Shown here: piece after piece, positions 8,305 through 16,812 of the stretch
Position numbering within the stretch: position 1 is the stretch's first letter
How the letters are laid out: each line of letters begins with the position of its first letter
Program-made: the position numbers and the translations under genes
Notes under the pieces: model-generated
The model's database searches: none
The model's input: only the letters and a program-made list of their open reading frames with translations
Told to the model about the DNA's origin: nothing
Assembly: GCA_004010935.1 (NCBI GenBank)
Contig: CP026511.1
Span: 1,674,001-1,738,000, forward strand
Direction of reading: 5' to 3'
DNA length: 64,000 nt
From: Pseudomonadaceae bacterium SI-3
GTDB lineage: Bacteria > Pseudomonadota > Gammaproteobacteria > Pseudomonadales > Pseudomonadaceae

Positions 8305-9855
8305 TCAGTGGGCTGCGCCACCTTTGATGTCGTCAGGCAGGCGCCGCGTCAGCAGCACTGCAACCATGCTGACTGCTAGCGCGATGCCGACGAAGTGGAA
8401 GGCATCGTTGTACGCCATGATCATCGCTTGCTGATGGGTGATCTCGCTGATTCGCCCCAGTGCGACCTGTTCGCTGCCCAGCTGCTGAGTTAGCGCGCTC
8501 AGCCGCTCCGCAACAGCAGGGTTGCTCGGCACCACCGACTCGCGCAGATAGTCGAAATAGATCTTCGCGCGACTGTCCAGCAGCGTCGCCAGCAAAGCGA
8601 TGCCAATCGCGCCGCCGAGGTTGCGCAGAATGTTGAACAGGCTGGACGCTGAGCCGGCATCCTGCGGCTGGATGTAGGCCGTAGCGATCAACGAGATGGT
8701 GACCATGATCATTGGTTGGCCGAGCGCTCGGATGATCTGGATCGGATGGAACTGGTCGCCGCCAAAGTCCGGATTGAGTGCGCCGGAGGCAAAGCTGGAG
8801 ATGCCGAACAGCGCGAAGCCTGCCGCGCATAACAGCTTTGGCGGAATAATCTTCATCAGCTTGGGCACTAGTGGAATCAGGAACAGCTGCGGAATGCCCA
8901 TCCACATGATGACCTGGCCGATCTGCAGCGCGTTGTAGTTCTGAATCTGCGCCAGGTACAGCGGTAGCAGATAGATCGATCCATAAAGCCCGAGTCCCAT
9001 GCCCAGGCTGGCGATGCTGGTCAGGCCAAAGTTGCGCTCACGCAGGATTCCCAGGTTGATTAGCGGGTTAGGCCGCGACAGCTGCAGGATCACGAAAAGA
9101 ACCAGACTGACCACTGCCACCGAGCCCAGCTGGACGATCAGGGTCGATTCTAGCCAGTCCTTGCGATGTCCTTCTTCGAGAAATACCTGTAGGCATCCCA
9201 GCCCCATCGCCAGCGTGACGATGCCCGCGTAGTCGGTGCTTTTCAGCAGCTCCCAGTGCGGCGGCTTTTTCTCCAGACCGTACAGCAGGCCCGCGATCAT
9301 CAGCAGCCCGGGCGGCACGTTGATGTAGAAAATGTATTCCCAACCCCAGCTCTCGGTGAGCCAGCCGCCCAGTGTGGGCCCGATCGAGGGTGCGAAGGTC
9401 GCGGTGATGGCGAACAGCGCCATGCCCTTGGCGCGATGATGGTCCGGCAGCTTGATCAGCGTCAGGGTGAAGGCCAGCGGGATCAGCGCGCCGCCGGTGA
9501 AGCCCTGCAGTGCGCGAAACACGATCATGCTTTCCAAGTTCCAGGCAAAGGAACAGAGCAATGACGAGATCAGAAAACCGATCGATACCCAGACCGCCAG
9601 GCGCCGCGCAGAGAGCAGCTGCACCAGCCAGGCGGTGAGCGGAATCATGATGATTTCCGCTACCAGATAGGAGGTGGAGATCCAGGAGCCTTCCTCCAGC
9701 GTGGCGGACAACGCGCCCTGGATGTCCTTCAGCGAAGAGTTGGTGATCTGGATATCCAGTACCGCCATGAAGGCGCCAAGCATGGCGCTCATCACAGCAA
9801 TCCAGTCGCGTCGGCTAGGCTCGCCGACCGGACGGATCAGGGCATCAGCGGCCAC
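8305..9855 (-). CDS. DHA2-family drug:H+ antiporter (EmrB-like)
   Basis: 516-residue major facilitator of the 14-helix DHA2 group, the inner-membrane part of an EmrAB-type tripartite efflux pump. Motif A/C-like segments are visible (FMAVLDIQITNSSLKDI near 30, WISTSYLVAEIIMIPLTAWL, and ATFAPSIGPTLGGWLTESWGW with the antiporter GP dipeptide). It starts with GTG at 9855 and overlaps the upstream adaptor gene by 11 bases, so the two are translationally coupled. Context matches P. aeruginosa PA3137. The compounds exported cannot be deduced. Confidence 0.9.
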   Translation of the reverse strand: MAADALIRPVGEPSRRDWIAVMSAMLGAFMAVLDIQITNSSLKDIQGALSATLEEGSWISTSYLVAEIIMIPLTAWLVQLLSARRLAVWVSIGFLISSLLCSFAWNLESMIVFRALQGFTGGALIPLAFTLTLIKLPDHHRAKGMALFAITATFAPSIGPTLGGWLTESWGWEYIFYINVPPGLLMIAGLLYGLEKKPPHWELLKSTDYAGIVTLAMGLGCLQVFLEEGHRKDWLESTLIVQLGSVAVVSLVLFVILQLSRPNPLINLGILRERNFGLTSIASLGMGLGLYGSIYLLPLYLAQIQNYNALQIGQVIMWMGIPQLFLIPLVPKLMKIIPPKLLCAAGFALFGISSFASGALNPDFGGDQFHPIQIIRALGQPMIMVTISLIATAYIQPQDAGSASSLFNILRNLGGAIGIALLATLLDSRAKIYFDYLRESVVPSNPAVAERLSALTQQLGSEQVALGRISEITHQQAMIMAYNDAFHFVGIALAVSMVAVLLTRRLPDDIKGGAAH

Positions 9856-10879
9856 GGATGACGATCTTCACGTCCACCGACATGCCGGGGCGGATACGGC
9901 CCTTGAGCGGGTTATCGCTGGCAAAGGTCAGCTTGACCGGAATGCGCTGCACCACCTTGGTGAAGTTACCGGTGGCATTGTCCGGGGGCAGCAGGCTGAA
10001 CTGCGCGCCGGAGGCGGGGAACAGGCTTTCGACGCGGGCATCGATGGGCGTGTCAGGGTAGGTGTCGAAGGTCAGTTCGGCGTTTTGTCCAACCTGCATC
10101 CGGCCGATCTGGGTTTCCTTGAAATTGGCCTGCACCCAGATTTCCTCGTCGGGAACGATCGACATCAGGTAGGCACCGACCGGCACGTATTGGCCGTTGC
10201 GCGCCGAACGCTGCCCGACGATCCCGCTGATCGGCGAGCGAATTTCCGTACGGCCCAGGTTCAGCTCGGCTTGCTCGATTTCGGCTCGAGCGCTGCCAAT
10301 TTGCGCGTCCAGACGTTTGACGTCCGCTTCCAACGCGTCGACCTGCTGGCGTTGCGCTGCCAGGTCGGCTTCGGCTTTCTGTCGCTGCGAGCGGGCGACC
10401 TTTGCGTCGGCAGACAGCGTGGTGACGCGTTCTTCCGAGATGAAGCCGGGCTTTCGTAGCGCTTCGACGCGCGACAGGTCCGTCTGGCTGCGTTCGAGAT
10501 TTGCCTGAGCCGCGCCAACCGAAGCCTGGCTGGCAGCGATCAGGCTGCTCTGCTGCGCCAGGCGGCTGCGTGCCTGGGTGAGTTCAGCTTCACGAATCGC
10601 CAGGTTGGCCCTGGCCTGTTCCAAGGCGAGGCGGAAGTCGCCTGGCTCAAGGCTGACCAACAAATCACCTGGTTGCACATGCTGATTATCCTGCACGTGG
10701 ACCTGTTCGACACGCGCGGCGAGCTGGCTGGAAATCCGTGTGATTTCACCTTGTACATAGGCGTTGTCGGTGTGTTCGTAATGACGACCAACGAAATACC
10801 ACTGAGCGAAGAACCCGGCTGCAATCAGCAGTACAAGGGCAACGAAGATGATCAATCGGCGTTTCAGCTGGGCGGGCAT
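9845..10879 (-). CDS. HlyD/EmrA-family membrane fusion protein
   Basis: 344-residue periplasmic adaptor. It has one N-terminal membrane anchor (residues about 9-26) and the family signature HTDNAYVQGEITRISSQLAARV, followed by a lipoyl-like half-motif. A long coiled-coil hairpin (residues about 85-200, rich in Ala/Gln/Glu/Arg) follows, then the second lipoyl half and a beta-barrel with GAYLMSIVPDEEIWVQANFKE. It would bridge the EmrB-like pump to an outer-membrane channel. No TolC-like gene is adjacent, so a channel encoded elsewhere is implied. First gene of the two-gene operon, divergent from the LysR regulator. Confidence 0.92.
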   Translation of the reverse strand: MPAQLKRRLIIFVALVLLIAAGFFAQWYFVGRHYEHTDNAYVQGEITRISSQLAARVEQVHVQDNQHVQPGDLLVSLEPGDFRLALEQARANLAIREAELTQARSRLAQQSSLIAASQASVGAAQANLERSQTDLSRVEALRKPGFISEERVTTLSADAKVARSQRQKAEADLAAQRQQVDALEADVKRLDAQIGSARAEIEQAELNLGRTEIRSPISGIVGQRSARNGQYVPVGAYLMSIVPDEEIWVQANFKETQIGRMQVGQNAELTFDTYPDTPIDARVESLFPASGAQFSLLPPDNATGNFTKVVQRIPVKLTFASDNPLKGRIRPGMSVDVKIVIRGR

Positions 10880-10948
10880 GGGGTCGCTCGTTGGCGGAGT
10901 TAGCCGGGCAATCTAGCAGCGTTCCGCTTGAGTAATAACCCGTTACAA

Positions 10949-10967
10949 TTGCGAAACTTTGTTGCAA
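10949..10967. promoter_or_regulatory. Perfect T-N11-A dyad, likely LysR-type operator
   Basis: TTGC, 11 bases, then GCAA forms a perfect inverted repeat of LysR-type box geometry in the 103-base divergent region between the efflux operon and the regulator. It lies 16 bases ahead of the regulator ATG and about 70 from the adaptor start, so bound protein could repress its own gene and control the pump. Confidence 0.55.
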
Positions 10968-10982
10968 ATACGGAACAATGCG

Positions 10983-11912
10983 ATGGGTCTGGATGACGCG
11001 CTGATCTTCACTCGTGTGGTCGAGTGCCACAGTTTTACCCAGGCGGCCTCGAGCCTGGCCATGCAGAAGTCAACGGTAAGCCGTCGTATCGTCCAGCTCG
11101 AAGAGCGGTTAGGCGTGCGGTTGATCAACCGCACCACGCGCCGCTTGCGGCTGACCGAAGTGGGGCAGGCCTACTACGAGCGCTGTCGGCAGATCATGGT
11201 CGATTTCGCCGAAGCCGAGCAGGCCGTCATGCAATTGCAGCAGGCGCCGGCCGGGCTGCTGCGAATCTCCGCGCCAATCGAATTCGGTCAGTGGATCCTG
11301 GGTCGAGTGCTGGGCGATTTCATGCGCTTGTATCCGGAGATCAATGCCGAAGTCGAGCTGGCATCGAGGCATATCGACCCGGTAGAAGAGGGTGTCGACA
11401 TCGTCATCTCGGTGGGACAACCCCAGGACTCCAGTTTGATCGGGCGCAAGCTCTTCGAGACCCGGCGGCGACTCTGCGCCAGTCCGGAATATCTGGCCCA
11501 GCATGGCGTGCCCACGCGGGCGGAGGATCTCGCCAGCCACCGCGCGATCACTCTGTCGCGCGACCCGGTGCGCTACTGGCCGATCCTCGAACAGAACGTC
11601 AGTTGCCGCCGGGTGCTGACCTGCAACAACATCACCTTTGCCCGCGAGGCTGCACTGGCCGGAGCAGGCATCGCGGCGCTACCGACCATGATCACCGACC
11701 AGGAGGTGCGTGAAGGTCATCTGGTCGAGCTTCTCCCAGATGTCGATCTGCCGATCGGCGAGGTGTATGCGGTGTATCCCTCGCGACGTTTTCAGGCGAT
11801 GAAGGTCAAGGCGTTTCTTGATTTTTTGATGCAGTCGTTGCCAGTTGCGGAAGGCCGTCTGGTGGAGCCGGTGGATGCGCGCCTGTTAACATCGCGCCTT
11901 TACACGCGCTGA
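10983..11912 (+). CDS. LysR-family transcriptional regulator
   Basis: 309 residues. The N-terminal winged helix-turn-helix (FTRVVECHSFTQAASSLAMQ through STVSRRIVQLEERLGVRLINR, residues 9-60) is of the CrgA/YafC-like LysR subgroup. An effector-binding domain follows from about residue 90 (LLRISAPIEFGQWILG). The ATG at 10983 gives the standard family start MGLDDALIF; earlier in-frame codons lack support. It is divergent from the EmrAB-like genes, as in P. aeruginosa PA3135, so it most likely regulates the pump in response to a substrate. The inducer is unknown. Confidence 0.92.
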   Translation: MGLDDALIFTRVVECHSFTQAASSLAMQKSTVSRRIVQLEERLGVRLINRTTRRLRLTEVGQAYYERCRQIMVDFAEAEQAVMQLQQAPAGLLRISAPIEFGQWILGRVLGDFMRLYPEINAEVELASRHIDPVEEGVDIVISVGQPQDSSLIGRKLFETRRRLCASPEYLAQHGVPTRAEDLASHRAITLSRDPVRYWPILEQNVSCRRVLTCNNITFAREAALAGAGIAALPTMITDQEVREGHLVELLPDVDLPIGEVYAVYPSRRFQAMKVKAFLDFLMQSLPVAEGRLVEPVDARLLTSRLYTR

Positions 11913-11975
11913 CCCAGCCGGCCGAACCGGCTATCGCAGCTGCCGTGTCTTCCTGTGCCTTGATTCGAGAACATC

Positions 11976-13457
11976 ATGACCACCGTTCGCACCCGTATCG
12001 CACCATCCCCTACCGGCGATCCGCATGTCGGCACCGCGTATATCGCGCTGTTCAATCTCTGCTTCGCACGCCAGCACGGCGGCCAGTTCATCCTGCGCAT
12101 TGAGGACACCGACCAGTTGCGCTCCACGCGCGAGTCGGAACAGCAGATCTATGACGCGCTGCGTTGGTTGGGCATCGAGTGGGACGAAGGCCCGGATGTG
12201 GGCGGTCCACACGGCCCGTATCGGCAGAGCGAGCGCGGCGAGATCTACAAGAAGTATTCGGACGAGCTGGTCACCAAGGGACATGCGTTCCCGTGTTTCT
12301 GCAGCGCTGAGCGCCTGGATCAGGTGCGTGCCGAGCAGATGGCCAACAAGGAAACGCCGCGCTACGACGGGCATTGCATGCACATCCCGGCCGAAACCGC
12401 GCAGCAGCGCATTGCGGCGGGGGAGTCGCACGTGATCCGCATGAAGGTGCCAAGCGAGGGCATATGCCAGGTCAACGACATGCTCCGCGGCACGGTCGAA
12501 ATCGGCTGGGATCGCATGGACATGCAGGTGCTGATGAAGGCTGATGGCCTGCCGACCTACTTCCTGGCCAACGTCGTCGACGACCATCTGATGGGCATCA
12601 CCCACGTGCTGCGCGGCGAGGAATGGCTGCCGTCGGCGCCAAAGCTGATCAAACTCTACGAATATTTCGGGTGGGAACAGCCGCAGCTCTGCTACATGCC
12701 ACTGCTGCGCAACCCGGACAAGAGCAAGCTTTCCAAGCGCAAGAATCCCACGTCGGTGACCTTCTACGAGCGCATGGGTTTTATGCCCGAGGCGATGCTC
12801 AACTACCTGGGCCGCATGGGCTGGTCGATGCCGGACGAGCGCGAAAAATTCACGCTGGCGGAAATGATCGAACACTTCGACATCAATCGCGTCTCGCTGG
12901 GTGGACCGATCTTCGATGTCGAAAAGCTGTCCTGGCTCAACGGCCAGTGGCTGCGCGAGCTACCAGTCGAGCAGTTCGCAGCCGAGGTGCAGAGGTGGGC
13001 GTTCAACCCCGAGTACATGATGAAGATCGCGCCCCACGTGCAGCAGCGCGTCGAGACCTTCAGCCAGATCGCCCCATTGGCTGGCTTCTTCTTTTCCGGC
13101 GCGCTGAACCTTGATCCGGCATTGTTCGAGCACAAGAAGCTCGACGCCACTCAGGTCCGTCAGGTATTGCAGCTGACGCTGTGGAAGCTGGAAGCCTTGC
13201 GTCAGTGGGACAAAGAGCGCATTACCGAGTGTATCCAGATGGTTGGGACGCGTCTCGAATTGAAGCTGCGCGATGTCATGCCCTTGATATTCGCCTCGAT
13301 CACCGGCCAGGCCAGCTCCGTGTCGGTGCTCGACGCCATGGAGATCATCGGGCCCGACCTGACACGCTTCCGTCTGCGCCAGGCGTTGGAGCTGTTGGGC
13401 GGCGCTTCGAAGAAAGAAGTGAAAGAGTGGGAAAAGCTCTTCGCCGCGATGGCTTGA
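11976..13457 (+). CDS. gltX: Glutamyl-tRNA synthetase
   Basis: 493 residues, a class I aminoacyl-tRNA synthetase charging tRNA-Glu. The HIGH-equivalent motif is in [14 protein letters not shown] (residues 9-22), and the KMSKS-equivalent KLSKRKN is near 253. The zinc-type insertion [10 protein letters not shown] is near 108. The C-terminal helical anticodon-binding region follows (residues about 340-493). Two tRNA-Glu genes lie 294 and 538 bases downstream, the same order as in P. aeruginosa. Confidence 0.97.
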   Translation: MTTVRTRIAPSPTGDPHVGTAYIALFNLCFARQHGGQFILRIEDTDQLRSTRESEQQIYDALRWLGIEWDEGPDVGGPHGPYRQSERGEIYKKYSDELVTKGHAFPCFCSAERLDQVRAEQMANKETPRYDGHCMHIPAETAQQRIAAGESHVIRMKVPSEGICQVNDMLRGTVEIGWDRMDMQVLMKADGLPTYFLANVVDDHLMGITHVLRGEEWLPSAPKLIKLYEYFGWEQPQLCYMPLLRNPDKSKLSKRKNPTSVTFYERMGFMPEAMLNYLGRMGWSMPDEREKFTLAEMIEHFDINRVSLGGPIFDVEKLSWLNGQWLRELPVEQFAAEVQRWAFNPEYMMKIAPHVQQRVETFSQIAPLAGFFFSGALNLDPALFEHKKLDATQVRQVLQLTLWKLEALRQWDKERITECIQMVGTRLELKLRDVMPLIFASITGQASSVSVLDAMEIIGPDLTRFRLRQALELLGGASKKEVKEWEKLFAAMA

Positions 13458-13578
13458 TCCGCGATGGCTTCTCGGGACGCGGTTGGCGCCGTCCCGCAGC
13501 TGTTCAGCGATTGCCACTCGTCGCCGGTAAGTATTTGTTCTGATGCCAAAAAATCTTCGGGGTCAGGAAAAAATATCG

Positions 13579-13607
13579 TTGACACTCCGAGAGGCCGCAC
13601 CTAATAT
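13579..13607 (+). promoter_or_regulatory. Strong sigma-70 promoter of the tRNA-Ala/Glu cluster
   Basis: Consensus TTGACA at 13579-13584, a 17-base spacer and TAATAT at 13602-13607, followed by a GC-rich discriminator, 18 bases before the first tRNA-Ala. Typical of a growth-rate controlled stable RNA promoter. Confidence 0.85.
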
Positions 13608-13625
13608 GCGCCCCGTCCTCGAGAT

Positions 13626-13701
<76 letters not shown>

Positions 13702-13750
13702 ATCTCGATTGCCACACCGGTTCACGCCGGTTGCCTTTGAAGGGCTTTGC

Positions 13751-13826
13751 GTCCCCTTCGTCTAGTGGCCTAGGACACCGCCCTTTCACGGCGGTAACAG
13801 GGGTTCGAGTCCCCTAGGGGACGCCA
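13751..13826 (+). tRNA. tRNA-Glu (anticodon TTC), copy 1
   Basis: 76-nt cloverleaf. Acceptor GTCCCCT pairs with AGGGGAC, the anticodon loop CTTTCAC gives TTC, and GCCA is encoded at the end. Lies 49 bases after tRNA-Ala copy 1 and is identical to the copy at 13995. Confidence 0.97.
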
Positions 13827-13872
13827 TTATTCAAAATCGCAACGCGAGAGCGGGGCGAGAGACATTAGATCC

Positions 13873-13948
<76 letters not shown>

Positions 13949-13994
13949 ATCCACGACAGGTCGTAGCGGTTACGGTCTGTTCATCGAAGGTTTC

Positions 13995-14070
13995 GTCCCC
14001 TTCGTCTAGTGGCCTAGGACACCGCCCTTTCACGGCGGTAACAGGGGTTCGAGTCCCCTAGGGGACGCCA
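13995..14070 (+). tRNA. tRNA-Glu (anticodon TTC), copy 2
   Basis: Same 76-nt sequence as copy 1 at 13751; last gene of the four-tRNA cluster. A T9 run and a hairpin follow. Confidence 0.97.
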
Positions 14071-14095
14071 TTTTTTTTTGCCCGTTTTGGGCATC

Positions 14096-14128
14096 AAAGG
14101 GTCATTTCTCACGAAATGGCCCTTTTTG
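14096..14128 (+). terminator. Intrinsic terminator of the tRNA-Ala/Glu cluster
   Basis: Stem AAAGGGTCATTT/AAATGGCCCTTT (one mismatch) with a short loop and T-rich tail. The T9 stretch at 14071-14079 directly after tRNA-Glu may also assist termination. Confidence 0.8.
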
Positions 14129-14286
14129 TTTTGCCCGCAATTTGAGCGTCGTCATCAGGGCGACATGGTCTGGCATGCTGAATGGTGGGCCATAGATGCG
14201 GCCCGCATGCGTGACAATCGAGCGGTGGGTGGCTTCCAATAGGCGATTCGGCCGCATCTGCGGCGCACTGCACAGCGAGGGTACGC

Positions 14287-14736
14287 ATGATCTGGGACCA
14301 GGCCGACTCATTCGTCATCGATATTGACGTGCAATCCGAGCATATCGACGAGCTCGGCCACGCAAACAATGCGGTTTATGTGACTTGGCTGGAAACTTGC
14401 GCCTGGCGGCATTCGCAGCATTTGGGGCTTGGGCTGGGCGACTACCGTAGGCTTGATCGAGCGATGGCGGTACTGCGACACGAAATCGATTACTTGGCTG
14501 CTGCGTATCAGGGCGATCAATTGCAACTCGGCACTTGGATCGTGGACTCCGATCAGCGACTGAAGATGAAACGTAATTTCCAGCTGATCCGGCCGGCGGA
14601 CGGGGTGACGCTGTTACGTGCGCAAACCACCTTCGTCTGCATTCAGTTGTCTACCGGCAAGCCCAAGCGCATGCCGGGCGAGTTTGTCGAGGGGTATGGC
14701 AAGGCGCTGGTGCAGCCTTATCCCCTCGAACTCTGA
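14287..14736 (+). CDS. Hotdog-fold acyl-CoA thioesterase (4HBT family)
   Basis: 149 residues, the usual size of single-domain 4-hydroxybenzoyl-CoA thioesterase-like enzymes, which hydrolyse acyl-CoA thioesters in the cytoplasm. The active-site region is HIDELGHANNAVYVTWLE (residues 19-36), equivalent to the family D-x-x-GHVNNxxY motif, although the first catalytic acid position is shifted (HIDELGH). The rest follows the beta-strand pattern of a hotdog fold. ATG at 14287 has GAGGG upstream. The substrate is not deducible; no metabolic genes are adjacent. Confidence 0.82.
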   Translation: MIWDQADSFVIDIDVQSEHIDELGHANNAVYVTWLETCAWRHSQHLGLGLGDYRRLDRAMAVLRHEIDYLAAAYQGDQLQLGTWIVDSDQRLKMKRNFQLIRPADGVTLLRAQTTFVCIQLSTGKPKRMPGEFVEGYGKALVQPYPLEL

Positions 14737-14748
14737 CCCCATTTATGA

Positions 14749-15027
14749 TCAGCGCTGTTCCGGCTTGCTGACGTCTGCCTCGCGGCGTTCCTCGGCATCG
14801 CCGCGCCAGTCGTCCTGCACCTCGTTTTCCATCTTCTGCTTGAGGGTCTTAGGGTCATTATTGATGTTCGCCGTATTGGCGCGCTGGTGGTTTTCATTCA
14901 TTGCGCTGCCCTGGGCGGTGCTTGACAAGCCAAGGTCTTCGTCGTCCTGCATGGCTTCCTGATTGGCCATTGCTCCAGTCGCAAGCAGGCTGGTGAAAAG
15001 GGCAGTGGCAATACTCAAGGTCTTCAT
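14749..15027 (-). CDS. Small exported acidic protein, unknown function
   Basis: 92 residues. A clear Sec signal peptide (MKTLSIATALFTSLLATGAMA) would be cleaved to release an about 70-residue hydrophilic, Asp/Glu/Asn/Gln-rich periplasmic protein with no cysteines and no recognised domain. The ATG at 15027 has a GGAGG six bases upstream, so the longer open frame from 15144 is not used. Convergent with the thioesterase gene. I do not recognise the family. Composition suggests an intrinsically disordered or stress-type small periplasmic protein, but that is only inference. Confidence 0.7.
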   Translation of the reverse strand: MKTLSIATALFTSLLATGAMANQEAMQDDEDLGLSSTAQGSAMNENHQRANTANINNDPKTLKQKMENEVQDDWRGDAEERREADVSKPEQR

Positions 15028-15422
15028 CGGTAATCCTCCGGGTAGCTTGGAAGTGTTTGCTGCTCTACCTCTTAAATTCCGACTCGGTGGCCCGGGAATT
15101 GTTCGTGGGAAGCCGCATTGGCCCAGGCTTGCAAGCGTTGGCACGGCCTCTAGCGCCGCGCTTTCGTTCGTTTTACCTCTGGTCGGTTTGCCGCCCGACT
15201 GGTTCGTTCAGTTGAGTAAATGCAGCGAATTTCAGCTAGGCGCCGGTTCCAAGAGGTTCCGGAAAAGTGACCGCCTTGAGTCGTCGGCTCCCTTATCCAT
15301 TCATCCTCGCAATATCCTCGGGACGACCCGGATCGGCCATAATGTCGCGCGGCCCGCTTCGCTCTTGATGGAGTTGTTCAAGGGGAGCGGCGGTTTAGTC
15401 CAGTCACGAGTTTCTTACCGTT
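15028..15422. other. Intergenic region between the small exported protein and dinB
   Basis: About 395 bases without a supported gene. It holds the ribosome-binding site and presumably the promoter of the minus-strand small protein, and must hold the dinB promoter. I searched for CTGT-N8-ACAG LexA boxes and found none. Confidence 0.5.
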
Positions 15423-16478
15423 ATCCCGTCCAGAAAAATCATCCATGTCGATTGCGATTGCTTCTATGCCGCGATCGAGATGCGCGACGATCCCAGTCTT
15501 GCCAACCGGCCCATTGCGGTTGGTGGCTTGGCTGATCGACGCGGCGTTATTGCCACCTGCAACTACGAAGCTCGCGCATACGGCGTGCGCTCCGCGATGG
15601 CCTCCGGTCATGCTTTGAAGCTCTGCCCGGATCTGCTGATCGTGCGGCCGCGGATGGATGCCTACAAGGAAGCTTCACGCGAAATCCACGGGATTTTCCG
15701 AACCTACACCGATCTGATCGAACCCTTGTCGCTCGACGAGGCTTTTCTCGATGTGAGTGGCTGCGAGCATTTTGCCGGCAGCGCCACGCGCATTGCACAG
15801 GACATCCGTCGGCGAGTCTGGCAGCAGCTGCGCATCACGGTTTCAGCAGGCGTTGCGCCTAACAAGTTTCTGGCAAAGATCGCCAGCGACTGGAACAAGC
15901 CGGATGGTCTGTTCGTGATCACCCCGGATCAGGTGGATGATTTCGTACTCGCTCTGCCGGTCACCAAACTCCATGGTGTCGGCCGGGTGACGGCGGAGAA
16001 GCTGAAGCGCATGGGTATTCACACCTGCGCTGATCTGCGCAGCTGGAGGCGCCTTGATCTGGTTCGGGACTTCGGCTCGTTCGGTGAGCGACTGTGGGGG
16101 CTGGCGCATGGCGTCGACGAGCGCCTGGTTCAGGTCGAGAGCCGGCGCCAGTCGGTCAGTGTCGAGAACACCTACGAGCGCGACTTGCCAGACCTTGCCG
16201 CCTGCCTTGAGCGACTTCCCGAGTTGCTCGAGCAGCTCGCCGGCAGGATGGCGCGACTCGATAACGGCTACCGGCCCGGCAAGCCGTTCGTGAAGTTGAA
16301 GTTCCATGACTTCACCCAGACGACCCTCGAACAGTTCGGCGCTGGGCTTGAGCTTGAAGACTATTCCGACCTCCTGGCGGGCGCCTTTGCCCGTGGCAAG
16401 CGACCGGTGCGGTTGATTGGCGTCGGGGTTCGTTTGATCGACCTGCGAAGCGGCTTCGAGCAGTTGCGGTTGTTCTGA
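15423..16478 (+). CDS. dinB: DNA polymerase IV (DinB), with no canonical start codon
   Basis: Y-family translesion polymerase. The coding frame includes the conserved N-terminus RKIIHVDCDCFYAAIEM from 15432, containing the first metal-binding aspartate, then SLDEAFLDVSG (second Asp/Glu pair), AGVAPNKFLAKIASDW, the HhH region KLHGVGRVTAEKL, and a little-finger domain ending EQLRLF. After the in-frame TAG at 15396 there is no ATG, GTG, TTG or CTG until the ATG at 15480, which would remove the catalytic N-terminus. I placed the start at an ATC (15423) as the best non-canonical candidate. A start-codon mutation or sequence error is equally possible. Confidence 0.8.
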   Translation: MPSRKIIHVDCDCFYAAIEMRDDPSLANRPIAVGGLADRRGVIATCNYEARAYGVRSAMASGHALKLCPDLLIVRPRMDAYKEASREIHGIFRTYTDLIEPLSLDEAFLDVSGCEHFAGSATRIAQDIRRRVWQQLRITVSAGVAPNKFLAKIASDWNKPDGLFVITPDQVDDFVLALPVTKLHGVGRVTAEKLKRMGIHTCADLRSWRRLDLVRDFGSFGERLWGLAHGVDERLVQVESRRQSVSVENTYERDLPDLAACLERLPELLEQLAGRMARLDNGYRPGKPFVKLKFHDFTQTTLEQFGAGLELEDYSDLLAGAFARGKRPVRLIGVGVRLIDLRSGFEQLRLF

Positions 16479-16812
16479 TCGCCGTCCGTTGGTCACCCAT
16501 CAACGTCCACTCTGCTTTTTGGTACGTCTGTTGCTTCAGCTGTTGCGGCGTGGCCAAAGCTGCCACTTTTCCGGCGCGGATTGTTCATACGCGCTGGCGA
16601 CGAGTGGGCTAACTGAAGGGCAGCAGTGGCCGATACGGTTGAAGGTTTTTGACGCCTCATCGTGAAGAGCAGAGGTGTCGGTGATTGGACTAGATAACGC
16701 TTTTTGTTAGGCTTCCTATATAGATGGCAATCTGATATCAGATTAGGCGCGTGTGTTCCGTCTCGTGTTTTAGAGTTGTGCAAGTCGCGAAGCGGCAGGA
16801 GTGCCTTCCCTG
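16479..16812 (+). promoter_or_regulatory. Leader and promoter region of the msh operon
   Basis: 334 bases without a gene between dinB and mshI. An A+T-rich segment with TATATAGAT near 16717-16725 is the best -10 candidate; no good -35 at 17 bases was found, so an activator-dependent or alternative-sigma promoter is possible. It includes the palindrome at 16729-16744 and the AGGAG at 16797-16801. Confidence 0.45.
16729..16744. promoter_or_regulatory. Perfect 16-bp palindrome upstream of msh operon
   Basis: AATCTGAT joined directly to ATCAGATT, a perfect dyad four bases after the putative -10 element and 69 bases before mshI. The position suits a repressor operator. The protein is unknown. Confidence 0.5.

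Noticed and set aside
16700..16812. sigma-54 promoter for the msh operon
   Set aside because: The TGGCA at 16726 lacks the downstream TTGC at the required spacing.
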